A stretch of 64,000 nt of DNA from Corallococcus soli (GTDB lineage: Bacteria; Myxococcota; Myxococcia; Myxococcales; Myxococcaceae), in the NCBI RefSeq assembly GCF_014930455.1, contig NZ_JAAIYO010000001.1:868001-932000 (forward strand). Reading direction: 5' to 3'. Positions 43,503-51,931 of the stretch are shown piece after piece. Made by a program: the position numbers and the translations under genes. Under the pieces are notes generated by a model. It had not been told where the DNA came from. It ran no database searches and saw nothing but the letters and a program-made list of their open reading frames with translations. Position 1 is the stretch's first letter; each line of letters begins with the position of its first letter.

Positions 43503-45023
43503 TCAGGGCGCGCCCGGCGCGGGCGTGGCCGCGCTCCGGGAGGTCCCCAGGTGTCGCAGCAGGTGGTCCGCCAGGTCCCGCGCCTGCGCGCGGATCTCCG
43601 GCACGGCGGTGGTCTCCCACAGGTCCCCGCGCCGGGGCGGCCCCAGGGTGAAGAGGTGCGCCGAGGGCCGGCCTCGCGCGTCGAGCACCGCGCCGTCCCC
43701 GGCCGTGGCCAGCCCCATGCCCAGCGCGTCCGCGCGCGCCTGCCCCGCCTCCAGCAGCCCCCGCAGCAGCGGCTGGCTGCGCGAGGACAGGCTCGATTCG
43801 GGGCCGGTGCAGTTGATGACGTGGCCCACGCGCAGCGCCTGGGGCTCGCGCTGGCCCCGGGGGCGCAGGCGGACCGTCACGCCGTCCGGCTCCACCTGGA
43901 AGCCGAGCACCCGGCCCGCGTGCAGCAGCAGCCGCCCTTCGCGCCGCCAGCCCTCCAGCGCCGCGTGGATCTCCGGGGCCATGCGGTGGCGGTGCACTTC
44001 CCAGTGCGCGCGCAGGTGGCGCAGGAAGCGCTGGCGCTCCGCGTCCGTCAGCCGCTGCCACAGGGGCGTCGTCACCGGCCGCAGCGCGTCCACCGCCGCG
44101 CGCCAGTCCGCGCCCGCGGCCACCTGCGCGTCGACCTCCTGGCGCATCGCGCGCAGCACGTCGCGGATGCGCAGCGTGCTGAAGGGCGCCGCGCACGGCT
44201 CCTGGGAAGACGCGGCGTGGGTGGCCGCCTCCGCGTGGCGGCAGCGGTCCATCTCCCGGCGCACCGAGCGCAGCAGCTCCCGGATGCGCAGGGGCTCCGC
44301 GGCGGCGGGCGCCCCGGCTCCGGAGGCGCGGTGCACGTGCGGCAGCAGGCCGTGCCGGGACAGCGCGTGCACGCGTCCCCGGTGGCCGCGCTCGCCCAGC
44401 GACAGCACCGTGTCCACCATGGTGAGCCCCGTGCCGATGAGCAGCACCGGCTCCTCGGGCCCGATGCCCTCCATCGCCCCGGGCGACCACGGCGAGCGGT
44501 GGTAGCGGGCGCTCGCGTACAGCCCGCCGTCCGGCACACGCAGGTCCGCGGGCAGCGCGTTGCCCAGGGCCAGCACCGCGCCCCGCGCCTCCAGGGTCGC
44601 GCCGCTCGCGAGCGTCAGCGTCACCCCGTCCCCGGTGTCCACCGCCGCCGTCACCTCGTCGCGCACGGTCTCCAGGTGCACGCCCGGCGCGGCCCTCCGG
44701 GCCGCCTCCTTCAGCACCGCCTCCAGGTACTGGCCATAGCGGCGGCGCTCGGCGAACGCGGAAGGGGGCGTCTGCGGCGCCTCCTCGCGCAGCCAGCGCA
44801 GGAAGTGCTCCGGCTCCTCCACCCAGGCGCTCATGCGGCCGGCCGGCACGTTGAGCAGGTGCCGCGCGCTGGTGGTGGAGTACGCCACCCCGCGCCCGAC
44901 GCGCTCCCCCTTCTCCACCAGGGTCACGCGCAGGGGCGCACGGGCGCCGCGCAAGAGACACGCCGCCAGCAGCGTCCCGCTGGCACCCGCGCCGATGATG
45001 ATCACGTCCTGCCGCAAGTTCAC
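43503..45023 (-). CDS. FAD/NAD(P)-binding oxidoreductase (HpnW/NAD_binding_9 type)
   Basis: A 506-residue flavoprotein. It opens with VIIIGAGASGTLLAACLLRG (dinucleotide motif), then GVAYSTTSARHLLNVPAGRMSAW (typical of the group), a second nucleotide motif VLLIGTGLTMVDTVLSLGERG near residue 193, and a C-terminal VINCTGPESSLSS. The group includes poorly known monooxygenase- and hydroxyacylglutathione-related enzymes. The N-terminal Leu-Leu helix is part of the Rossmann fold, not a signal. The start is GTG with only a weak ribosome site. It is the upstream member of a same-strand row with the two unknown genes. The reaction is unknown. Confidence 0.83.
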   Translation of the reverse strand: MNLRQDVIIIGAGASGTLLAACLLRGARAPLRVTLVEKGERVGRGVAYSTTSARHLLNVPAGRMSAWVEEPEHFLRWLREEAPQTPPSAFAERRRYGQYLEAVLKEAARRAAPGVHLETVRDEVTAAVDTGDGVTLTLASGATLEARGAVLALGNALPADLRVPDGGLYASARYHRSPWSPGAMEGIGPEEPVLLIGTGLTMVDTVLSLGERGHRGRVHALSRHGLLPHVHRASGAGAPAAAEPLRIRELLRSVRREMDRCRHAEAATHAASSQEPCAAPFSTLRIRDVLRAMRQEVDAQVAAGADWRAAVDALRPVTTPLWQRLTDAERQRFLRHLRAHWEVHRHRMAPEIHAALEGWRREGRLLLHAGRVLGFQVEPDGVTVRLRPRGQREPQALRVGHVINCTGPESSLSSRSQPLLRGLLEAGQARADALGMGLATAGDGAVLDARGRPSAHLFTLGPPRRGDLWETTAVPEIRAQARDLADHLLRHLGTSRSAATPAPGAP

Positions 45024-45150
45024 CGCTCGATTGTAGGGCCGGGTCCCCCGGATGACACCCCTCCCCGACTCTGGGCCGCCGCGCAGTGTTGGTCAGCCGC
45101 CGCCCGCCAGGGACGGGAGCCCACCGTGGGACGTGGAGGCCTCGCGGACC

Positions 45151-45495
45151 TCACAGCGCCGGTCGCGCCTCGGGGGCGGCGGGAGCGGGCAGGGGGGACG
45201 GGCCCGCGGGCAGCCGCTCCCCCATGCGCGTGAGGCCCTCTCCGTCACGGGCCCGGGCGTGCACCTGGGGATAGTCCTCGAACGTGGTGCCGAACCACCG
45301 GTCCAGCAGCACCGTGTAGAGGCCGTAGTGACCCTGGTAGCGCGCGTGGTGCATCGCGTGGAACGTGGGCGTGAAGAAGACGCGGCCCACCCAGGACGTC
45401 ACGAAGCGCTTCGGCAGCCACTCCGTGTTGCCGTGGCCCACCGCGTTGAGGGCGTAGTTCGTCAGCATGTAGGCCAGGAATCCGGGGCCTCGCAT
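45151..45495 (-). pseudogene. 3' remnant of a sterol desaturase/fatty-acid hydroxylase gene
   Basis: Only about 114 residues remain, matching the C-terminal end of the family. MLTNYALNAVGHGNTEWLP, TPTFHAMHHARYQGHYG (with the last His-box) and VLLDRWFGTTFEDYPQVH are the expected final segments. The first histidine boxes and membrane helices are missing. In frame, a stop lies just 12 codons upstream of the ATG, next to the 3' end of the histidine-kinase gene at 45532. A deletion probably fused the end of the old desaturase gene to that point. Whether the fragment is translated is unknown; it cannot be a catalytic enzyme. Confidence 0.75.
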
Positions 45496-45531
45496 GCGCC
45501 ACGCACCGGGACGCCCGGAGGCAGGCGTCCG

Positions 45532-46521
<990 letters not shown>

Positions 46522-46799
46522 CGCGGCCCACTCCAACACCCGCGGCCGTTACCGCTCCTCGTGGCGGTGGTCCCTTCGGCGGACCGGCCTTGCGCGAAGG
46601 TCATCCAACACCGCCGCCCGGTGCCGGGCAAGGTGCACGCGGGTCCGTGCCGCCGTGGATTCGACACGCGCGGATTCCTGCACCGTCGCCATCCTGCTTC
46701 CGGGACCCGGGCGCGCGGTGGGGTGGGCCACGCGCCGGGATGCGCGGGCACGGGCCCTGGGGGAGGCCGGACGTGCCCGGTGCGGGGTGAAGCTAAAGC

Positions 46800-47774
46800 C
46801 TAGGAGCAGGTGCCGCAGTCGGCCTTGCAGCTGTCCGCCGTGAGGCCGGTGCCGCAGTGCTCGGTGAACTGGCAGACGCCGTCGCCGCAGCGGTACAGCT
46901 CCTGGGGCTGCACGCGCGTGGTGATGGCCGGGTAGGACTTCCCGTTGTACGTGCACTGCGTGTAGTAGGGCTGGGCCGGGTCGGCCTTGGTGCAGAACTG
47001 GGCGCAGCTGCCCACGTTGGTGATGGGCGCGCAGTGGTCCGCCTTCAGCGTCAGGCCGCACGCGCGCGTGGTGCTCTCCGCGGCGCTGAAGTCGCGATCA
47101 CGCGCCGCGAACAGCCCGTCCGTCGTGAAGAGGTTGCCGAAGAAGCACGCCTCCTTCGCGTTGAACGTCGCCAGCTCCTCGGAGGAGTAGGAGAGCGCCG
47201 TGCCCTCGGAGGTGCGTCCCAGCACCGACAGCGAGACGTGCAGGCCGTACTTGTTCGCGTGCGCCGCGAGGCACGCGCTCACCACCTGCTGCTCCGCCAC
47301 CGTCGCGGGCTTGCCCGACGCCCAGCCCGGCGCGAGCCCCAGGCTGCCGTGCCACGTGTACTTCGCCCCCGTGCCCAGGTTCTGGTAGGCGCGCGTCTGC
47401 CCCGCCGGCACCGCGCACTTCACGATGTACGCCATCAGCGCCGGTGACGTGCCCGCGTTCGCGTTGAACCAGTCGTTGAAGCCGTTCGTCGACAGGCCGT
47501 TCGTCGACAGGCCGTTCGTCGACAGGCCGTTGGTGGACAGGCCGTTCGTCGACAGGCCGTTGGTGGACAGGCCGTTGTCCACCTGCTGCGCCTGCTCCGC
47601 CGACGCCAGCACCCACGCCTCGTCCGGGGTGCCCTCCGGTGCCGCGCTTCCGCAACCCACCAGGGCCAACAACGCACCCGTCAGCAGCAACGCCTTCAGG
47701 GGTTGGTTCAAGGCACTCCGGTTCCACCACTCGCTGCATCCACTTCCAGGCTGAAAAGCAGGGGTGAGGCGCAT
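46800..47774 (-). CDS. Lipoprotein with tandem NGLST repeats and Cys-rich C terminus
   Basis: A 324-residue lipoprotein, family unknown. The signal ends ALLALVGC with Cys41. Residues about 67-98 are six copies of Asn-Gly-Leu-Ser-Thr, an Asn/Ser/Thr-rich linker of the kind seen in myxobacterial surface proteins. The middle (about 105-230) is globular (IVKCAVPAGQTRAYQNLG; HGSLGLAPGWASGKPA). The C terminus has ten or more Cys (GSCAQFC, YTQCTYNG, RCGDGVC, ADCGTC), likely disulfide-bonded. ATG at 47774 has GGGAG 8 bases upstream; an in-frame TTG at 47711 behind CGGAG gives a better-shaped signal peptide (MNQPLKALLLTG...). An A+T-rich stretch lies upstream. It is probably exposed on the surface; its ligand is unknown. 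Confidence 0.75.
   Translation of the reverse strand: MRLTPAFQPGSGCSEWWNRSALNQPLKALLLTGALLALVGCGSAAPEGTPDEAWVLASAEQAQQVDNGLSTNGLSTNGLSTNGLSTNGLSTNGLSTNGFNDWFNANAGTSPALMAYIVKCAVPAGQTRAYQNLGTGAKYTWHGSLGLAPGWASGKPATVAEQQVVSACLAAHANKYGLHVSLSVLGRTSEGTALSYSSEELATFNAKEACFFGNLFTTDGLFAARDRDFSAAESTTRACGLTLKADHCAPITNVGSCAQFCTKADPAQPYYTQCTYNGKSYPAITTRVQPQELYRCGDGVCQFTEHCGTGLTADSCKADCGTCS
47481..47570 (-). repeat. Six tandem 15-base coding repeats (NGLST)
   Basis: Units on the plus strand read GCCGTTCGTCGACAG or GCCGTTGGTGGACAG. The order is three of the first type, then alternating second, first, second. All stay in frame and encode NGLST on the minus strand. The alternation of two exact variants shows recent copying of a 30-base double unit, so the repeat number should vary between strains. 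Confidence 0.85.
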
Positions 47775-47835
47775 GTAGGGGGCTCCCGCTCAAGGGAAGT
47801 CGATGGGCGACTTCCAGGATGTCAGGCAGTCCAGG

Positions 47836-47960
47836 CTTTCATCTAGAAAGTCGCTGAAACTGTCAGACAGGGGAATCGTGACGCATTCAGGGGGGAAAAT
47901 AAATACCGCGACTTCAAAAAATTACTGTGTGGGTCTAATTCTGACGCAAGCACAAGTAGG
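47836..47960. promoter_or_regulatory. A+T-rich upstream region with two inverted repeats
   Basis: The least G+C-rich stretch in the window lies upstream of the NGLST-repeat lipoprotein gene. It contains CTTTC-N5-GAAAG at 47836-47850, CTGTCAGACAG at 47860-47870, and runs such as AAATAAATA and TTCAAAAAATTA at 47897-47923. No clear sigma-70 or -24/-12 promoter could be fixed on the minus strand. It is likely a regulated promoter or upstream activating DNA. Confidence 0.4.
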
Positions 47961-48016
47961 CCTGTGGGGTGGGCTCGACCACAAGGACGATCGGGGTGGG
48001 GTGCTGCAAGGACAAC

Positions 48017-49405
48017 TCACCGCGGGGGTGGGTCCTCAAGAAGGCGCGCAGCCGGTGGGGTCACGGCGAAGCCGTGGGGCTCCCTGACGTTCCAGGTCGC
48101 CACGTGGGTGACGGGTCCCCCTACCACCTCGGCCTCCCCGGCCTCGCCCCGGGTCTCCGCCTCGCCATGGTGGAGGCACAGGTGGACGTGGGCCTGGGCG
48201 GCGTCCGCCAGGCGCTGGGCGTCCGCGTGCAGCTCGCGCAGGGCCTTCACCGTGTCGGCGGGGGAGGTGTCGGGGGAGAGGGGCCGCACGCCCAGCAGCG
48301 TGGTGCCGGTCTGGAGGGCCAGGAGGAAGCCCCGGGCGCGCAGGCCCTCCTCCAGCGTGTCCAGCACCCCGGCGAGCGCGGCGTAGAGGGTGTCGTCGTC
48401 CTGGTCGGTGGGGGGCAGCACCACCTCCGCGTGCACGGCGAGCACGGGGCGCACCTGGCCTTCGACCTGACCGGGCTCCTCGGCGGCTTCGCGCAGCGCG
48501 GTGAGGAAGGCGCTCACGCTGGGGTAGCGGCGGGTGGCGTCCTTGTCCAGGCAGCGCAGCACCACCGCGTCCATGCCGGGCGACACCGGCGCGCGCACGC
48601 TGGGGCGCGGCGGCGGGGCCTCCAGGTGCATCCGCTCCAGCTCCAGCCGATCATCGGACTGGAACGGGTAGCGGCCGGTGAGCAATTGGTGCAGGAGCAC
48701 GCCCAGCGCGTACACGTCCGTGGGCGGACCGATGCGGCCTCCCCGGAACTGCTCGGGCGCCATCGCGTGCGCGGTGCCCAGGCGCTGGCCGGCGGTGGTG
48801 AGCCCCTCCTGGCCGGGCTCCTGCTGGATGAGCTTCGCGATGCCGAAGTCGAGCAGCTTCAGCCGGGGCTTCTCCCCCTCCTCCACGACGAGGATGTTGC
48901 TGGACTTCAGGTCCCGGTGGACGACGCCCGCCCGGTGCGCCGCCTCCAGCGCGCCGCAGATGGGCTCCAGGTACGCCAGCGCCCGGGACGCGGACAGCCG
49001 GCCGCGCTCCTGCACCACCTGGCTCAGCGTGCGCCCCGACAGCAGCTCCATCACGTAGTACGGGCTGCCGTCCGGCATCAGGCCGAAGTCGTAGACGTCC
49101 ACGATGTTGGGGTGGTGGATCTGGTTCACCACGCGGGCTTCGCGCACGAAGCGCTGGAGCATCTCCCCCTGGTCCGCCAGGTGCGCGTGCAGGACCTTCA
49201 CCGCGGCCAGCCGCCCCAGGATGCGGTGCTCCGCTTCGTAGACGCTGCCGTGGCCGCCAGCGGCGATCATCCCCTTGAGCACGTACTCGCCCGCGAGCGT
49301 GCCCGGTCCCCGTTCGGAACGGGGAGGTGCGTCATGCCCCTTGTCCGTGGCGTTCGCGGTGGCGCGCGCCTGGATGCGGAAAGTGCTCTCGGAGTCCGCC
49401 GCCAT
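48017..49405 (-). CDS. Ser/Thr protein kinase with degenerate cyclase-like C terminus
   Basis: A 462-residue soluble kinase. The kinase domain lies at about 35-300: AAGGHGSVYEAEH (P-loop), AVKVLHAHL (Lys), HRDLKSSN (catalytic loop), LLDFGIAK and the activation segment AMAPEQFRG. Residues about 310-460 resemble a worn class III nucleotide-cyclase/CHD fold (FLLALQTGTTLLGVRPL; HVHLCLHHGEAE; VVGGPVTHVATWNV ... GFAVTPPAARLL) but lack the metal-binding Asp residues, so it is probably a binding module. No membrane helix is present. ATG at 49405 is chosen; a GTG seven codons upstream is possible. The plus-strand hybrid histidine kinase starts 258 bases away, divergent. The kinase is catalytically intact. 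Confidence 0.88.
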   Translation of the reverse strand: MAADSESTFRIQARATANATDKGHDAPPRSERGPGTLAGEYVLKGMIAAGGHGSVYEAEHRILGRLAAVKVLHAHLADQGEMLQRFVREARVVNQIHHPNIVDVYDFGLMPDGSPYYVMELLSGRTLSQVVQERGRLSASRALAYLEPICGALEAAHRAGVVHRDLKSSNILVVEEGEKPRLKLLDFGIAKLIQQEPGQEGLTTAGQRLGTAHAMAPEQFRGGRIGPPTDVYALGVLLHQLLTGRYPFQSDDRLELERMHLEAPPPRPSVRAPVSPGMDAVVLRCLDKDATRRYPSVSAFLTALREAAEEPGQVEGQVRPVLAVHAEVVLPPTDQDDDTLYAALAGVLDTLEEGLRARGFLLALQTGTTLLGVRPLSPDTSPADTVKALRELHADAQRLADAAQAHVHLCLHHGEAETRGEAGEAEVVGGPVTHVATWNVREPHGFAVTPPAARLLEDPPPR

Positions 49406-49663
49406 GAATGATTCGCACCCTACCATTCACGGGGTGGGTCGCGTGCGCCCGTGGCGGGTTGCCTCCCTGCCTGCTCTTTTGCCCGTTCACCAGGAGTCAG
49501 GCTTCCTGCCCTGCGGGTGGAAGGGGCGTTCATTGGAAGCCGTTGGGGTATGGTCGCGGTCCGGGCCAAGGCTTCTGGCCATCACGGAGCGCGGCGTCAT
49601 GCACGACAGGCGGCGAGGAGAGTGCCGGCCCGAGCGCAGGGGAACGCCAGGGGGCTGGCACAC

Positions 49664-51931
49664 ATGATGACGTTGTTGGACGAGCTCACGACCTGCGCGG
49701 GCCAGTCGGTGACGGCGCCGTCCTCGACCGGGGCGTGTCTCATCCTGATCAGCACCACGACGCCCGCCGCCATCGGCAAGGCGTACCGGCTGGAGCCGGG
49801 CGAGCACATCATCGGCCGGGGTTCGGAGGCGGAGGTCCGCATCGACGACCACGGGGTGTCGCGCAAGCACGCGCGCATCCGCCGCGCCGCCGACGGCACC
49901 TGCCACGTCACCGACCTGGAGTCCACGAACGGCACGTTCCTCAACGGCCTGCCGGTGTCCACGGCGGAGCTCCAGGAGGGGGACCGGCTCCAGGTGGGCA
50001 CCGTCACGGTGTTCCGCTTCTCCCGGCGCGAGGTGCTGGAGCAGCGCGAGGAGCAGCTCCGGCAGGCGCTGTCCGCGGCGCGCGTGGGCATCTGGGACTG
50101 GAGCGCCAAGAGCGGTCAGGTGACGTGGAGCGAGCACGTGGACCGGCTGCTGGGCCTGGCGGTGGGCAAGCTGTCTGGCCGCGCCATGGACCTGGAGGAG
50201 ATCGTCCACCCGGCGGACCTGCCCCGGCTGCGCGCGGGGCTGGCGACGGCGCTCGCGCAGAAGTCGCAGGTGGACGTGGAGTACCGCATCGAGCCCGCGG
50301 GCAGCGGCTACCGCTGGATTTCGTGCAAGGGCGACGTGCTCCTGGACGCGGCGGGGCAGCCCGCGCGGGTGACGGGCACGGTGATGGACATCACCGCGCG
50401 CAAGCAGGCGGAGCAGGAGCTGCACCGGCAGGCGCTCATCTTCGAGAGCATCTCCGACGGCGTCGTCATCACGGACCTGGCGGGCGGCGTCATCGACTGG
50501 AACACCAGCGCGGAGCGGATGTTCGGCCGAAGCCGCAAGCAGGCCATGGGGCAGACGCTCTTCAGCGTGCTGCACCCGGGCGAGCCGGACCGGCTGACGG
50601 GCGCCATCCTCACCGCGCTGGAGGTGCACGGGCGCTGGTCCGGGGAGCTGGAGTTCCGGCGCGACGACGGCATGGCGTGCGTCTGCGAGTCGGTGGTGGT
50701 GCCGCTGCGCGACGCGGAGGGGCGCATCATCGCGAACATCATGGTCCACCGGGACATGAGCGAGCGCCGGCAGCTCCAGGCGCGGCTGGTGGTGGCGGAC
50801 CGGCTGGCCAGCGTGGGCACGCTGGGCGCGGGCGTGGCGCACGAAATCAACAACCCGCTGGCGTACATGCTGGTGAACCTGCACCTCATCCGCGAGGGGC
50901 TGGACAAGCTGGAGACGCAGGGCGCGCCCTCGGAGCCGGTGGCGGCCATCCAGCAGCTGGTGCGTGAGACGACGGAGGGCGCGGAGCGCATCGCCACCAT
51001 CGTGCGGGACCTGAAGGTGTTCGCGCGCGGCGAGCAGGAGTCCCGGCCGATGCCGGTGGACGTGCGCCGCTCCGTGGAGCTGGCGTGCAAGATGGCGGAC
51101 AACGTCATCCGTCACCGCGCGCGGCTCATCACCGAATTTGAACCGGTGCCGGCGGTGGAGGCGAGCGAGGCGCGGCTGTGCCAGGTGTTCCTGAACCTGC
51201 TGCTCAACGCGGCGCAGGCGATTCCGGAGGACCCGTCCTCCGTCACCGAGCATGAGATTCGCGCCATCATCCGCCAGGGCGAGCCCGGCAAGGTGGTGGT
51301 GGAGGTGCGCGACACCGGCGTGGGCATGACGCCGGAGGTGCTGGGGCGCATCTTCGACCCGTTCTTCACCACGAAGGCGGTGGGCGTGGGCACGGGGCTG
51401 GGGCTGTCCATCTGCCACGGCATCATCGAATCCATGGGCGGCTCCATCCACGCGGAGAGCGTGCCGGGGCAGGGCAGCACCTTCCGCGTGGTGTTGCGCT
51501 CGGCGCAGCACGAGCCGGACCTCTACCCCCGGCTGTCGGCGACGGCGCAGGCCGGGGCGCGGGCGCGCATCCTGGTGGTGGACGACGAGCCCAACGTGAC
51601 GGTGGCCCTGCAGCGCTCGCTGGCGACGGAGCACGAGGTGGCCACGGCGAACAGCGCGCAGGCGGCGCTGCGGCTGGTGAACGAAGGCGGCCGCTTCGAC
51701 CTCATCCTCTGCGACGTGATGATGCCGGGGATGACGGGCATGGACCTGTACTTCGAATTGGGGCGCTCCGCGCCGGAGCAGGCCGGGCGCATGGTGTTCA
51801 TGACGGGCGGGGCCTTCACGCCGCGCACGGTGTCCTTCCTGCGCGACGTGCCGAACCTCAAGCTGAGCAAGCCGCTGGACCTGACACAGCTGCGGGAGCT
51901 GGTGGGCCGCTCGGCGGAGGCCGGGCGATGA
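49664..51931 (+). CDS. FHA-PAS-PAS hybrid histidine kinase with C-terminal receiver
   Basis: A 755-residue soluble signalling protein. An FHA domain lies at about 35-110 (GEHIIGRGSEAEVRIDDHGVSRKHARI ... LESTNGTFLNG), two PAS domains at about 135-245 and 255-365, then the histidine kinase (GVAHEINNPLA, His near 392; DTGVGM, FDPFFTTKAVGVGTGLGLS). The receiver at about 636-750 has ILVVDDEPN, the phosphoacceptor Asp in LILCDVMMPG near 685, and the late Lys in KLSKPL. The FHA domain implies input from a Ser/Thr kinase; such a kinase gene is divergent 258 bases away. ATG 49664 and 49667 are both possible starts. The stop overlaps the OPT transporter start (ATGA). Confidence 0.92.
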   Translation: MMTLLDELTTCAGQSVTAPSSTGACLILISTTTPAAIGKAYRLEPGEHIIGRGSEAEVRIDDHGVSRKHARIRRAADGTCHVTDLESTNGTFLNGLPVSTAELQEGDRLQVGTVTVFRFSRREVLEQREEQLRQALSAARVGIWDWSAKSGQVTWSEHVDRLLGLAVGKLSGRAMDLEEIVHPADLPRLRAGLATALAQKSQVDVEYRIEPAGSGYRWISCKGDVLLDAAGQPARVTGTVMDITARKQAEQELHRQALIFESISDGVVITDLAGGVIDWNTSAERMFGRSRKQAMGQTLFSVLHPGEPDRLTGAILTALEVHGRWSGELEFRRDDGMACVCESVVVPLRDAEGRIIANIMVHRDMSERRQLQARLVVADRLASVGTLGAGVAHEINNPLAYMLVNLHLIREGLDKLETQGAPSEPVAAIQQLVRETTEGAERIATIVRDLKVFARGEQESRPMPVDVRRSVELACKMADNVIRHRARLITEFEPVPAVEASEARLCQVFLNLLLNAAQAIPEDPSSVTEHEIRAIIRQGEPGKVVVEVRDTGVGMTPEVLGRIFDPFFTTKAVGVGTGLGLSICHGIIESMGGSIHAESVPGQGSTFRVVLRSAQHEPDLYPRLSATAQAGARARILVVDDEPNVTVALQRSLATEHEVATANSAQAALRLVNEGGRFDLILCDVMMPGMTGMDLYFELGRSAPEQAGRMVFMTGGAFTPRTVSFLRDVPNLKLSKPLDLTQLRELVGRSAEAGR

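Noticed and set aside
39507..45233. A very long plus-strand open frame of about 1900 codons.
   Set aside because: It runs antisense through several genes with clear families or codon use, is extremely Arg/Gly/His/Gln-rich and has no family resemblance. It is a by-product of high G+C.
47481..47570. Regular short repeats that could suggest a CRISPR array or minisatellite.
   Set aside because: Units are 15 bases, directly abutting, with no spacers, and they encode in-frame NGLST.
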